DNA from: Caulobacter sp. 602-1
Lineage (GTDB): Bacteria; Pseudomonadota; Alphaproteobacteria; Caulobacterales; Caulobacteraceae
Length of the DNA: 64,000 nucleotides
Assembly (NCBI RefSeq): GCF_003931565.1
Contig: NZ_RRYI01000003.1
Location: 434,001-498,000, forward strand
Direction: 5' to 3'
The first letter of the stretch is position 1, and each line of letters opens with the position of its first letter. Shown here piece after piece: positions 24,735 through 34,789 of this stretch. The notes under the pieces are model-generated. The model was not told the DNA's origin, made no database searches, and saw only the letters and a list, made by a program, of their open reading frames with translations. Both the position numbers and the translations under genes were made by a program.

Positions 24735-25694
24735 ATGAAGGCGGTGCTAGCTTTGGCGTTGGCCGTGACGGCTGGCCTGGGACCGACCGACTTCCCCCTG
24801 CAGCGGCTACTAAAGGATCCGGACGCCGCCCGCACCTTTGACTATTGGCGACTGCGGGAGCGCCGGGGTCCCGAAGCCATCCCGCCGTTGCGCACCCTCT
24901 CCTATGCGGCCATGGGACTGAAGGAGAACGTCCCCGAGACGCGTTGTTTCACCGACGCCGAGACCGAGGTCCAGGCGGGCTTGAAGGGCGTCGAGAGCGC
25001 TATCTCCTCCATGCAGTGGCGAGAGGATCGCGACGCCGCCGCCGGCGCGGTCCGCCGGCTGGACCAAGCCCTAGCCGCCCTGATGGCTGGCCACTCCAGT
25101 GGCGATGTCGCGCTGGATCGCGCGATCCAGCCCTTTCTCAACCGCGCCAGGACAGACAAGACGGCTCGCGGTCGCGAACTAGCCCTTCGCGTCGCCAAGG
25201 ATCAGGCCATTCGCCGGGCATACGGAAATCAGGCATTGCTAGGTCCGCTTTCGCCGTTAGCCGCGCGCCTGACGAACCAAAGGATAGCCGTTCGCGCCTG
25301 CCGGATCGACGCCGACAATGTCGCCTGGATCAAGCGCGAGGTGCGAAGCCGTGGCTGGTTCGAGATCTCGCGCTACGGACGCGAGGCCGAGAAGGACGCC
25401 TGGCTGCTGGCGCAGCACGCCGACGGCGACGTCACCTTCCAGACTGAAATCTTGACCCGGCTCGACGCACTGCAGACAAAGGGCGAGACCGATCCAAAGA
25501 ACTACGCCTACCTCTATGACCGGGTCGCCACCAATACTGGGCGCCCTCAGCGCTACGGCACCCAGGGCGGATGTCGCGACGGCAGGCGCTTCACGTTTCC
25601 ACTCGAAGATTCCGCTAAGGTCGATCAACTACGGGCCGAGGTCGGCTTGACCACCCTCGCCGAATACAATGCTCGCTTCACATGCCGCGACTGA
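24735..25694 (+). CDS. DUF6624-like exported protein of unknown function
   Basis: 319-residue protein from the ATG at 24735, with a short hydrophobic N-terminus (MKAVLALALAVTAGLG) that looks like a signal peptide. The C-terminal third carries the DUF6624 pattern: DADNVAWIKREVRSRGW, DAWLLAQHADGDVTFQ, KNYAYLYDRVATNTGRPQ, RYGTQGGC. No catalytic role is known to me. An in-frame GTG a few codons upstream is an alternative start. Neither neighbour suggests a pathway. Base composition is somewhat less GC-rich than the preceding genes. Confidence 0.75.
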   Translation: MKAVLALALAVTAGLGPTDFPLQRLLKDPDAARTFDYWRLRERRGPEAIPPLRTLSYAAMGLKENVPETRCFTDAETEVQAGLKGVESAISSMQWREDRDAAAGAVRRLDQALAALMAGHSSGDVALDRAIQPFLNRARTDKTARGRELALRVAKDQAIRRAYGNQALLGPLSPLAARLTNQRIAVRACRIDADNVAWIKREVRSRGWFEISRYGREAEKDAWLLAQHADGDVTFQTEILTRLDALQTKGETDPKNYAYLYDRVATNTGRPQRYGTQGGCRDGRRFTFPLEDSAKVDQLRAEVGLTTLAEYNARFTCRD

Positions 25695-25981
25695 CTATCG
25701 TCTAGCGAAGCTCGTGCGCCTTTTAGAAGGCGGGCGACTATTTAGGGGGAGGGCATCGTCCGGGCCCCGGTCGGCTTCGCCGCGCGGGATGGAATGGGGA
25801 TGTCCACACAGGGTCGGGAACGCCGCGCCCGGCGCCGGACATTGGGCGCCGTGCTGGCAAGCGGACTTGGCGACGGTCTGTTCGGGGTGGTGAACTGACG
25901 CGGGCCCCAAAGACATCCCAGCAGCCAAGTGCGCGGTTCAGGAAAGCTAGGTTCGGATCCGAAGACGAGTGTCCACGGCCC
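25695..25981. other. Intergenic region, no gene seen
   Basis: About 290 bases between the DUF6624-like gene and a convergent small ORF. Short overlapping ORFs here have no coding character that I can recognise, and I see no clear terminator. Confidence 0.4.
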
Positions 25982-26263
25982 CTAACCCAAGCTCCGGACG
26001 GCAAGGTACCGCTCTTGGACGGCGACGTCCTGGCTGGTGACGAAAAGCTCTGGCCAAGGACCTGGCTCGTACCCTCCCCAACCATGCCACTCGTTGTTGA
26101 TCTGCCCCGCCTCAATGTCTGATTTGGCGCGAAACGTGTGACGAAGCACGGAATTGGGGGAGACTTTCTTTCTCAGTTCATCGCCATGTTCGCTGACCGC
26201 AGACCACTCGAAGGAGTGGCTGTCAGGATCTTCCCAAATCTCGAACAGTAGCGTGTAGATCAT
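25982..26263 (-). CDS. Small hypothetical protein
   Basis: 93-residue acidic protein beginning MIYTLLFEIWEDPDSHSF, with no cysteines, membrane segment or motif I recognise. It has several Trp residues (EWHGWGGYEPGPW). AGGAGG lies directly against the ATG, which is unusually close for a working ribosome site, so the true start may be a few codons in. It lies between the DUF6624-like gene and the 3' end of the giant RTX gene. It may be real because its amino-acid composition is protein-like; no function is proposed. Confidence 0.5.
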   Translation of the reverse strand: MIYTLLFEIWEDPDSHSFEWSAVSEHGDELRKKVSPNSVLRHTFRAKSDIEAGQINNEWHGWGGYEPGPWPELFVTSQDVAVQERYLAVRSLG

Positions 26264-26314
26264 CCTCCTATCTTGCCCGCCGACAGCAACGGCAGCAACG
26301 GGGCGGAAAATGCT

Positions 26315-29300
26315 CTAGGTCAGCGTCCCCCAGGCGTGGCCGTCGCCGTAGACGCCCACAAGGTCGACATTGAGCTTGGCGTCGCCGTCGGCGAAGTCGT
26401 TGAGGAAGGCGGTGTTGGCCGCGGCGTAGCGGCCGGTGTTCTCCAGCACCGCGGCGGCCAGCAGCCAGCCGATGATCCCGGCCTTGGCGCCTTCCGCCGA
26501 GCCCGCCACGAGCTCGAAATAGCGCAGGCGGGTCATGTCCTGACCGACCTGATCGTAGAGCAGGTGCTGCGTCTTGTCGTCCGTCAGGGTGACGCCGAAG
26601 ATCTCCTTATAGGCCTTGGTCAGGGTCTGTTCGGGGTTCAGCGCGCCATAGTTCGCCTCGAACCAGTCATGGGCCTGGCCCTGGGGCGAGGCCAGGTTGA
26701 CCGCGAAGTTGATGTAGCGGTTGTCGACGTTGAACGCCTGATAATAGGCGTCGCTCAGGTCGCTGGCGTTGACGGTCTCCGGGGCGTGCAGCAGGTACTC
26801 CAGCCCTGCCGCCGTCGGCGTCTTGCCGGTGAAGAACGCGTAGGTCATCACCGCCACCGACGTCGTCCCGGCCACCAGCTTGTTGAGGTCTGTGATCGTC
26901 GAGCCGTCGACCATCTTCAGCGTCTCGACGTTGCGGATGGTGTCGTCGCCCTCAAAGCTGGTGGCCAGCAGGCCGGCGCCGTTGTGGGTGAAGATGTAGT
27001 CCTTGAGGTCGCCGCCCATCAGCACGGTGTCGGCGCCCACGCCGCCGTCCATCAGGTCGTCGCCCTCGCCGCCGAACAGCGTGTCGTCGCCGGCGTCGCC
27101 ATAAAGCTTGTCGTTGCCGCCCTTCGACCCAACGGTGTCGTCACCGCCGCCGCCGTGCAGGACATCGTCGTCGGCGCCCAGCACGATGTACTGGTTTTGG
27201 TTGTCGCCGAAGACCACCTGGGATCCCTCGCCGCCGCCGACCTTGGTGGCGCCGACGATGGTCACGAAGTCGATGTTGTTGAGATTGATGATCGTGCCGG
27301 ACGGCAGCTTGGTGACGTCGAGCACCAGGGCCGTCAAGACACCGTCCGTGGGCGCGCCGCCGTCGAAGGTGAGGGGCGTGTTCGACGGGGCTCCCGGCGA
27401 CACGGTCGGGGTCACGGACTGCACCAGGATGCGCGAGTCGTTGGTCAGGCTGGAAAGGAAATCGCCGCCCGCCCCGGTCTGGCTGCTGTTTCCGCCCGCG
27501 GCCACGATGGCGGTGACCAGGTTGTCGAGGGAACTTCCCGCCGTTTCCGGCCTGTCGCCGCCAGTGACGGTCATGCTGAAGCCCACCGGCGCCGACACCG
27601 ACAACAGCGACTGGCCGTTCTCGGTAAATAGCGGAATGTCGGCGGTCTGGTCGGTGGCCGAGGGGGTGACCGGCGCGATGGTCGTCGTCTGGGTGACCGA
27701 GCCGTCGGCGTTGGTGGTCTTGGTCACCTCCACCGGCGCGCCGTCGATCACCGTGCCGGTCGTGGTCGATGGCGGGGTGCTGCTGCCGACCGTGACCGTC
27801 GTCGAGGCGACGACCTCGGCCGCCCCGCGCCCATCGGTATAGCTGGCCACGACGCTGATCGCCTTGCCGACGTCGGCGCCGGTGAGCGCGAGGGTGGCGT
27901 TCGTCGCGCCGACGATGTCGGCCCCGTCCGCCTTCCACTGATAGCTGATCGTCCCCAGGCCATCGGCGTCGGCCAGGGTGTTGCCGGCCGTCAGGGTCTG
28001 ACCGTCGACCGCCGCGCCGGTGATCACCACCGCGCCGGTCGGAAGGTCGTTGACGTTGGCGATCGTCGCGGTGGCGGCGCTGGTCGCCGATTCCGAGAAG
28101 CCCTGTCCGTCGGTGTAGCTGACCACCACCCGCACCGTGGCGCCGACATCGGCGTCGCCCAGCGTATAGGTCGCCTGGTCGGTCGCGCCGATGCTGACAT
28201 AGCCGCCGCCCGTGTCGCGCTGCCAGTCGTAGTGCAGCGTCCCCAGACCGTCGACGTCGGCCAGGGTCGAGACCGCCGTCAGGACCTGGTCCTCGGTCGC
28301 CGCACCCGTGATCGACGCTCCGCCGGTGTGCGGATCATTGACCCCGGCGATGTTCGCGGTCGCGACGCCGTTGACCGTCTCGGCCGTTCCCTTGGCGTCG
28401 GTGTAGCTGACCACCACACGGATGGCCTTGCCGACGTCCGCGTCGCCCAGGGCATAGGTCGCCTGGTCGGTCCCGACATCGTCGTAGCCGGCGCCATTGG
28501 ACCTTTGCCACTGATAGTGCAGCGTCCCCAGGCCATCGCCGTCGACCAGGGCCGTGGTGTTGGCCGTCAGCACCTGGTCCTCGGTCGTCGCGCCGGTGAT
28601 CGTGACCGCGCCGGTCGGGAGGTCGTTGACGTTGGCGATGTTGACGATCACCGCGCCGCCGCCCTGGGCCGTGGGACCCGAGCCCTGACCGCCGCCGGGC
28701 GAGCCGTCGTCGAGCAGATAGTTGAGCGTCACGCTGGCAGGCGGGGCGTCGCTGCCGTTGGCGTAGGTAATATGGTTGATGACGTCATTGACCAGCGCCG
28801 TGGTGGCGGATGCGCCCGAGCTGGTGAAGCTGATCGTCAGCACGCCGCCGCTATTGGTGAACGTGGCGAACGTCAGCCCGCCGACCTGAAGGTCGCCGCC
28901 GGAGACCGTGAACGATCCGCCGCTGGCGAAGGCGAAGCTGTCGGCGGCGTTGGCCGAGGCGCGCTGCACCGTGAAGCTGGCGCCGCCATAGTCGCCATCG
29001 CCGCCGTTGCGGGCGTCCAGGTCCAGGTCGGACACCGCCAGCGCGCCCAGCAGCGTCGCCGCCGTCTGCTCGGTCGCGCCGACCGCGGTCGCCGTGGCCG
29101 GCGCGACGGGGCTGTCGTTGACCGGCGTGATGGTGGTGGTCAGGGTCAGGCTGGCGTCGCTGAAGCGGGTCTGGGCGCCGTTGACGCTGACGTCCAGGAG
29201 CGCGCCGGCCGTCACCGCGCCGCCCGAGCTGTCGATCAGATAGGCGGTCAGGGCGGGCGTCGTCCCGTTGTAGTCGGCGGCGGGCAGGAAGCGGACCAGC

Positions 29301-32300
29301 GTGCCGGCCGCCAGCGCCAGGGCGGCGTTCTCGGTGGGCGCGCCGATCGTGACCCAGGCGCCGTTGAAATATTGCCAGACGCCTTCGCTGGCGGCGGCGT
29401 TGCCGGTGATGGCCACGCCGGCCAGGGTGTCGCCGCCGTCGATGTCGGTGAAGTGCGCGGCGAAGATCGTCGCGACGCTCTGGCCGCCGGGGTCTGCGGT
29501 GTCCTCGTCGACGGCGGCCAGGGTGGCCGAGCCGGTCGGGATCGGGGCGTCGTTGGTCCCGGTGACCGTGACGCCCAGCGTCATGGCCGAGCCATACGGG
29601 CTCGAACCGCCCGTGATGGTCAGATCGGCCGTCGCGCCGGTGGTCACCGCGCCCGCCGAGTCCTCGATCATGTGGACGGTCAGGCTGGGCGGCGCGCCCG
29701 CATAGTCGGCCGCCGGCGCGAAACGCACCAGGGCGCTGGCGTCGAGGATCAAGGCCGAGGCGGTCGAGACGGCCGGCAGGTCATGCCAGACCGCGCCGTC
29801 ATAGTACTGGTAGACCCCCTGCGCCGCGGACGCCGTGTTGGCCGTCACCGCCACGCCCGCGAAGGCGTTGGCCGAACTGCCGCCCGACACCGTGTCCTTG
29901 GCGTCCGAGAAGTGGCCGCTGAACAGCGAGCTCACCGTCTGGCCCGCGCCCGGGGCGGAGTCCTCGACGATGCTGGTCAGGGTGACGGCCGCGCCGCCGG
30001 TGGTGACCGGCGCGTCGTTGACCGCCGTGACGCCATGGTCCAGCACCACCGTTCCGGCGCTGTAGACCGTCGAGCCGCCGTTGGTGGTGGTGTCGACGGT
30101 CGCGCCGTTGGTCAGCGCGCCGCCGCTGGCGTCGACGACCCGCGCCGTCAGGGTCGGGGCCGGACCGTTGAAGTCGACGGCCGGCGCGAAGCGGATCGCC
30201 GTCGAGGCGGCCAGCAGCACCGACGCCGAGCTCGAGGCCGCGCCGACGTTCACCCAGGTCGCGCCGTTCCAGTACTGCCACTGGCCCGCGCCGGCGGCGG
30301 AGCCGTTGGCGACGATGGCGACGCCGGCGAAGGCGTCCAGATCGGTGTCGCTGTACTGGCCGCCGAACAGGGACGTAACCGTGTTGACCAGGGTCGTGGG
30401 CGAGACGTCCTCGTCGGTCGCTCCCAGGGTTTCGCCGCCGTCTCCGCCGACGGTCGGGGCGTCGTTCACGCCGACGACGGTGATCGCGTAGCTGTCGCTG
30501 TCGCTCTTCACGCCGCCCGTGCCGGAGCCGCCGCCATCGCTGGTGACGACGGACAGGGAATCCGTCCCGCTGAAGCCGTTGTCGCCGAGATAGACGAGGC
30601 CGTTCGACGCCGCCAGGGTGGCGTTGATCGCCGCCTGCGTGCCGGTGATCGTAACGCTGGCCGTGCCGTTGCCGGCAATGTCGCCCGCGGTCAGGCCGCT
30701 GGCGACATTGGTCCGCAGGGTGAGCACGCCGTCCGACACGCCGAGCGTCATCGTCATCGTCTGCGACGCCGGGGCGTCGACATCGCTGATCTGCAGGCCG
30801 GTGATGGCGATGTTCGCGCCCTCGGCGCCCGTGGCGCTGGTGACCGCGCTGTTGACCGGCGCGTCGTTGACGCCGCTGATGTTGAGCGTGGTCGCGCCGG
30901 TGTTGACCGTCGAGCCGGCCATGTCGGGCGTGCCGTCGTTCAGCGTCCAGGTGATGGTGCGGCTGGTGTTGGCGCCGTGGTTGGTCGGGTCGTCTCCCGT
31001 GGCCCAATAGCTGACGCCGGCCAGGGCCGTCTGGTAGTGCGCCAGGGTGTCGTAGCCCGACAAGGTCAGGGTCTCGGTCGCCGCGTTCCACGACACGGTG
31101 ATGCTGGTGCCGCTGATCGTGCCGGTGATCTGGCCCGACGATCCGTAGCCCAGGTGGTCGTCGGCGGCGCTGGTCTCGCCGGTCGCGAACGTGCCGCCGG
31201 TGATCTGCACCGTGGCGCCGGTCAGGTAGCCCCCGTCGCTGTCGGAGACGGTCGGCGCGCCAGCCAGCAGCGTGGTCTTGGTCGCCGCCTGCTCGACCGC
31301 CGCCACGCCCGCGCCGGTCAGGCCGCTCAGCACCGGCAGCTGCGCGAAGGTCAGGCCTTCGATATTGGCGCCGGAATGGGTGAAGCCCGGCGAGAGGCTG
31401 TCGATCAGGGTGGCCGTCGTACCCGCGCCGTCCAGCTGGAAAACGTAGATGACGTCGTCCGCGTCCGAACCGTTGGTTTCCTCGCTCTCGATATAGAGCT
31501 GGCGCAGGTTGGGATCGAACGTCATGTCGCCGGGATAGAAGGCGCCACCGCCCGGCATGCCGACCAGGGTCACCTGCGTGGCCGTGCCGCTGGAGGCGTT
31601 CTCGCTGATGTACCAGAGCGCGTTCTCGGCGGCCGTGTAGTTGCCGCCGCCGGACGGGTTCTGGGAGTGGGTCACGAAGTAGACGAGGTCGGTGCTCTCA
31701 TCGACCTCGATGTCACCGAAATAGCTGCCCCCGTCCGGGAACTGCGACTGGGCGACCAGCTGGGTATGGATGTTCGGGTTCGACAGATCGAGACGGAAGA
31801 CGCCCGCCGCCAGGCCGTCGACCCGCTCGGTATAGAACAGGCGGCCGATCGAGGAATCGAGCGCGAAGTCCTGCGGATCGAGGACATAGTAGCCACTCTC
31901 ATCGGCGCGGTTGTCGCTCACCGCCGTGGTCAGGAAGCCGTTGTCCGTCACCGCGCCGGCCGCGTCATAGCTGTAGACGCGGATGCCGCTCTGACTGCCG
32001 TCCGGCGGGATCGTGCCGTCCTGATAGCCGGCGTAGATCTTCCGGTTGACCGCATCGACCTCGATCGTGTTGACGATGATATTGGTGGGGAAGGTCACGA
32101 CGACGGTCGGCGCCGCGGCGCTGCCGATCTGGCCGCGCACCAGGACGGCGTTGTCGTTGTTCTGGCTGCCGATTACCGCGAAGTAGAAGCCCGCCGCCGT
32201 ATCGACGCCGATGTCCGACGTGAACGACGAGCTGAACTGGTCGTCGCCCGCGCCGCCCACGCCATTGCTGGCGACCGTGGTCTGGCTGGTTCCGTCGCTG

Positions 32301-32434
32301 TTGATCCGGTACAGGCGGGTGTCGGAGTCGCCGCCCTCGGTGAACACCCAAAGCTGACCCGTCAGGGCCGCGCCACCCGACCGTTGCGGGCCATTGTCGG
32401 TGTTGTCGTCACCGTTGGTGTCTAGCTGCGCCAT
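26315..32434 (-). CDS. Giant RTX/cadherin-like repeat protein, probable type I-secreted surface protein
   Basis: 2,039-residue protein from the ATG at 32434 (a GTG at 32464 would add 10 residues). It has no N-terminal signal peptide. The first ~380 residues look like a beta-propeller (repeated LYRINSDGT, VYSYDAAG, FRLDLSNPN-type strands). Then come at least eight Ig/cadherin-like repeats marked by ND(A/S/L)P joints such as VNDAPV and VNDLPTGAV. RTX calcium repeats follow (GGGGDDTVG, GGNDKLYGD, AGDDTLFGG, EGDDLMDGG; DNA about 27,020-27,180), and a DUF4214-type helical region ends the protein. This is the layout of adhesins or S-layer-like proteins exported by type I secretion. No secretion genes lie nearby. 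Confidence 0.88.
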   Translation of the reverse strand: MAQLDTNGDDNTDNGPQRSGGAALTGQLWVFTEGGDSDTRLYRINSDGTSQTTVASNGVGGAGDDQFSSSFTSDIGVDTAAGFYFAVIGSQNNDNAVLVRGQIGSAAAPTVVVTFPTNIIVNTIEVDAVNRKIYAGYQDGTIPPDGSQSGIRVYSYDAAGAVTDNGFLTTAVSDNRADESGYYVLDPQDFALDSSIGRLFYTERVDGLAAGVFRLDLSNPNIHTQLVAQSQFPDGGSYFGDIEVDESTDLVYFVTHSQNPSGGGNYTAAENALWYISENASSGTATQVTLVGMPGGGAFYPGDMTFDPNLRQLYIESEETNGSDADDVIYVFQLDGAGTTATLIDSLSPGFTHSGANIEGLTFAQLPVLSGLTGAGVAAVEQAATKTTLLAGAPTVSDSDGGYLTGATVQITGGTFATGETSAADDHLGYGSSGQITGTISGTSITVSWNAATETLTLSGYDTLAHYQTALAGVSYWATGDDPTNHGANTSRTITWTLNDGTPDMAGSTVNTGATTLNISGVNDAPVNSAVTSATGAEGANIAITGLQISDVDAPASQTMTMTLGVSDGVLTLRTNVASGLTAGDIAGNGTASVTITGTQAAINATLAASNGLVYLGDNGFSGTDSLSVVTSDGGGSGTGGVKSDSDSYAITVVGVNDAPTVGGDGGETLGATDEDVSPTTLVNTVTSLFGGQYSDTDLDAFAGVAIVANGSAAGAGQWQYWNGATWVNVGAASSSASVLLAASTAIRFAPAVDFNGPAPTLTARVVDASGGALTNGATVDTTTNGGSTVYSAGTVVLDHGVTAVNDAPVTTGGAAVTLTSIVEDSAPGAGQTVSSLFSGHFSDAKDTVSGGSSANAFAGVAVTANTASAAQGVYQYYDGAVWHDLPAVSTASALILDASALVRFAPAADYAGAPPSLTVHMIEDSAGAVTTGATADLTITGGSSPYGSAMTLGVTVTGTNDAPIPTGSATLAAVDEDTADPGGQSVATIFAAHFTDIDGGDTLAGVAITGNAAASEGVWQYFNGAWVTIGAPTENAALALAAGTLVRFLPAADYNGTTPALTAYLIDSSGGAVTAGALLDVSVNGAQTRFSDASLTLTTTITPVNDSPVAPATATAVGATEQTAATLLGALAVSDLDLDARNGGDGDYGGASFTVQRASANAADSFAFASGGSFTVSGGDLQVGGLTFATFTNSGGVLTISFTSSGASATTALVNDVINHITYANGSDAPPASVTLNYLLDDGSPGGGQGSGPTAQGGGAVIVNIANVNDLPTGAVTITGATTEDQVLTANTTALVDGDGLGTLHYQWQRSNGAGYDDVGTDQATYALGDADVGKAIRVVVSYTDAKGTAETVNGVATANIAGVNDPHTGGASITGAATEDQVLTAVSTLADVDGLGTLHYDWQRDTGGGYVSIGATDQATYTLGDADVGATVRVVVSYTDGQGFSESATSAATATIANVNDLPTGAVVITGAAVDGQTLTAGNTLADADGLGTISYQWKADGADIVGATNATLALTGADVGKAISVVASYTDGRGAAEVVASTTVTVGSSTPPSTTTGTVIDGAPVEVTKTTNADGSVTQTTTIAPVTPSATDQTADIPLFTENGQSLLSVSAPVGFSMTVTGGDRPETAGSSLDNLVTAIVAAGGNSSQTGAGGDFLSSLTNDSRILVQSVTPTVSPGAPSNTPLTFDGGAPTDGVLTALVLDVTKLPSGTIINLNNIDFVTIVGATKVGGGEGSQVVFGDNQNQYIVLGADDDVLHGGGGDDTVGSKGGNDKLYGDAGDDTLFGGEGDDLMDGGVGADTVLMGGDLKDYIFTHNGAGLLATSFEGDDTIRNVETLKMVDGSTITDLNKLVAGTTSVAVMTYAFFTGKTPTAAGLEYLLHAPETVNASDLSDAYYQAFNVDNRYINFAVNLASPQGQAHDWFEANYGALNPEQTLTKAYKEIFGVTLTDDKTQHLLYDQVGQDMTRLRYFELVAGSAEGAKAGIIGWLLAAAVLENTGRYAAANTAFLNDFADGDAKLNVDLVGVYGDGHAWGTLT

Positions 32435-32553
32435 GGATTCAGCCTCGAATTTGAGCAGGCGCACGGCACGGCGCCTTGAAAACTATCGGGCTGTCCTGGA
32501 TGGCGAAGATTCTCGGGGGCAGCCGCTAAACGCGCTTGCCCCAAGAACAATGT

Positions 32554-32808
32554 TCACTTCGTCACGCGAATCTCCGGGCCGATGTACTGTTCAACCTTGG
32601 GTTTTCGTTTGCCGCGACTTACGTAACCCAAGATATTCACCACACTTAATTGGCGAATGTTTGATACTGATACCAGATCGGCGCCGTTCTTTCCGTTCGC
32701 GATTCCAAAGGTCCTTGGCTCTTCCCACCCATGTGTCGTGATTTCGACACCCGGCTTTCCATTCTCAATCGCAATTTCGCTTTCTTGCGCGCGGAATGTT
32801 CTTGCCAT
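32554..32808 (-). CDS. Small hypothetical protein
   Basis: 84-residue protein from the ATG at 32808 (a TTG at 32814 adds two residues). It contains EIAIENGKPGVEITTHGWEE and a basic tail (YVSRGKRKPKVEQYIG); the composition suits a small soluble beta protein. Base composition is clearly lower in GC than the AraC gene that follows, so the gene or its surroundings may be of foreign origin. I recognise no family and see no strong ribosome site, so existence is uncertain. Confidence 0.4.
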   Translation of the reverse strand: MARTFRAQESEIAIENGKPGVEITTHGWEEPRTFGIANGKNGADLVSVSNIRQLSVVNILGYVSRGKRKPKVEQYIGPEIRVTK

Positions 32809-32945
32809 AGTCAAAGCACGTCTGAGACTTTTGCCCAGCCACGCGCATTTTGGCTACGAAACTACATCGGCGTCTTTGACTGAACGTGCCACGAATCTTG
32901 CACCAGCGTGCCAGACTGCCGGTTGATGATATATTGGATGCAACC

Positions 32946-34022
32946 ATGGCGATATATTCTCCTCCGACGCCGTATCCCGGCCCCGCCGCGCGCCTTGAGA
33001 CGGACACGCCGTCCGAGACCTCCGCGCGGCGCGTGGAGTGGATGCTGTCGGGTCATCAGGCCGCGGAGCGCTACCGGACCGGCATGGCGCCGCTGACCGA
33101 CGTGGCGCTGCCCGACGACGGGGGCTTCCACGATCATCTGCGGGGCTATCACCTGGGCTCGGCCGTGATCGTCCGCCGTCGGTCGTCGGCGCGCATTCTG
33201 ACCCGCACGCGCGCGCTGGCCCGGCTGGACGGCGTCGACGCCATGCACGTCGCCCTGCAGCTGTCCGGGACATTCCAGGGCGATTTCGACGGGCGCGAGA
33301 TCGGCGGCGGCCCGGGCGCGATCCGGATGCTGGACATGGGCCGGCCCTTCTGCGTGACCGAGAGCGACGGCGAGGTGATCGAGCTGAGCCTGGCCCGCGA
33401 GCGGCTGGACGCGGCGGCGGGCGGCCGCGACGCCCACGGCCTGGTCTTTCCCGACGGCGCCGCCATTACCCGGCTGCTGGTCGCCCACCTGGAGGGTCTG
33501 GCCCGGGCCGCGCCCGAACTGACCCCGAACGAGGCGGCGGCCGCCGCCGACGCGGCCTGCGCCCTGGCCGCCGGCCTGATCGGCGGCCGGACCGACCTGG
33601 ATCCAGCCCAACACGGTCCCGTCGAGGGCCGGCTGTTCGCCATCGCCCGCCGCTATATCGACGCCCAACTGGACAGCCGCGACCTGACCCCGACCGCGGT
33701 CGGCGCGCATCTGGGCGTCTCGCGCCGGACGCTCTACCGCCTGTTCGACGGCAAGCACGGCGTCGCGGGCTACATCCAGCAACGTCGCCTCGACCGCGCC
33801 TTCAGCGCCATCGCCCAGCATGCGCCCCCCGCGGCCTCGCTGGCCGAGATCGCCTACGCCCACGGCTTCCAGTCCGAGGCCCATTTCAGCCGCGCCTTCC
33901 GCGCCCGCTTCGACATGCGCCCGGGCGAGGCCCGCAGCTTCGGCCAGGACGGCCGCCGCCCGGTCGAGGTCGCCGGCCAGTCCGAGGTCGACAAGCTGCT
34001 GTCCTGGCTGCGCGGGCTCTAG
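32946..34022 (+). CDS. AraC-family transcriptional regulator
   Basis: 358-residue regulator. The first ~240 residues resemble AraC-binding-like/cupin sensing domains (YHLGSAVIVRRRSS, LQLSGTFQGDFDG). The C-terminal DNA-binding domain has two helix-turn-helix units: LTPTAVGAHLGVSRRTLYRLF and the signature SLAEIAYAHGFQSEAHFSRAFRARF. The PhyH dioxygenase gene begins 8 bases after its stop, so the two are co-transcribed. It may control that gene and the acyl-carrier cluster beyond. An upstream in-frame start at 32886 is possible. Confidence 0.88.
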   Translation: MAIYSPPTPYPGPAARLETDTPSETSARRVEWMLSGHQAAERYRTGMAPLTDVALPDDGGFHDHLRGYHLGSAVIVRRRSSARILTRTRALARLDGVDAMHVALQLSGTFQGDFDGREIGGGPGAIRMLDMGRPFCVTESDGEVIELSLARERLDAAAGGRDAHGLVFPDGAAITRLLVAHLEGLARAAPELTPNEAAAAADAACALAAGLIGGRTDLDPAQHGPVEGRLFAIARRYIDAQLDSRDLTPTAVGAHLGVSRRTLYRLFDGKHGVAGYIQQRRLDRAFSAIAQHAPPAASLAEIAYAHGFQSEAHFSRAFRARFDMRPGEARSFGQDGRRPVEVAGQSEVDKLLSWLRGL

Positions 34023-34029
34023 CGGCGAC

Positions 34030-34698
34030 ATGACCGGCGCCCCGACGCCCACCCCGGTCGAGCCGCTGCCCGTGGAACAGGCCGCCGTCCTCGACCGCGA
34101 CGGCTATCTGCTGCTGCGCGGCGCCGTGCCCGAGGCCTGGCGCCAAGGCCTGCGCGACGCGTTCGACGCCGGGGTCGGTCCCCCGGACCAATGGGGCGCG
34201 CCCAAGGGGCCGGGCTGGCGCCACGCCCTGGTCGATCTCGATCCCCGGGTGCGACGGGCGTGCCGCGCGCCGGCCCTGCTGGCGGCGGCCGGGCGGCTGG
34301 TGGGCGGCCCCTTCTATTTCAGCCAGGTCGAGGGCCGCGAGCCCCTGCCCGGCTCCGGCCACCAGCCCCTGCACCGCGACGGCCTGGGCAAGCACTGCGT
34401 CGCCGCCCTGATCTTCCTGGACGCCTACGGCCCGGACAACGGCGCGACCCGCGTGGTCCCGCGCCCGCTCGACCTCGGCGCGCCGGATGAGTCCCTGGCC
34501 CAGATCCTGGCCGGCGAGGCGGGGGACATTCTGGTGTTCGACGCCGACCTGCCGCACGGGGCCACCCGCAACCAGGTCGGCGCGCGACGCCGCTCCCTGC
34601 TGCTGAGTTTCCGGCCGGAGGCCGACCGGGCCGCCGACACGGCCACCCGCGTCCTGCGCACCGTGCGGATGGACACCGCCGAAGTGTTCGTTCCGTAG
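34030..34698 (+). CDS. Phytanoyl-CoA dioxygenase (PhyH) family protein
   Basis: 222-residue Fe(II)/2-oxoglutarate-dependent hydroxylase candidate. It opens with LDRDGYLLLRGAVPEAW, typical of the family. The iron triad is His115 and Asp117 (PLHRDG) and distal His176 (LPHGATRN); the 2-oxoglutarate-binding Arg is probably in ARRRSLLLSF. It follows the AraC gene by 8 bases. The protein is shorter than many PhyH members but complete at the active site. The substrate is unknown. Given the cluster downstream, hydroxylation of an acyl chain or sugar is possible. Confidence 0.82.
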   Translation: MTGAPTPTPVEPLPVEQAAVLDRDGYLLLRGAVPEAWRQGLRDAFDAGVGPPDQWGAPKGPGWRHALVDLDPRVRRACRAPALLAAAGRLVGGPFYFSQVEGREPLPGSGHQPLHRDGLGKHCVAALIFLDAYGPDNGATRVVPRPLDLGAPDESLAQILAGEAGDILVFDADLPHGATRNQVGARRRSLLLSFRPEADRAADTATRVLRTVRMDTAEVFVP

Positions 34699-34789
34699 CG
34701 GCCGGCGGCGTCAGTCGGTCGCACCCTGGAGACGCCGCCCGCAACCCTCGATTAACCATCGTGGCGCTTACTCGGTCATTCCGGCAACC

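Noticed and set aside
28232..32425. 1,397-residue plus-strand ORF opposite the RTX gene
   Set aside because: It is a shadow of the repeat protein: extremely rich in Arg, Gly and Val with no domain order, while the minus-strand frame shows clear RTX and ND-P repeats.
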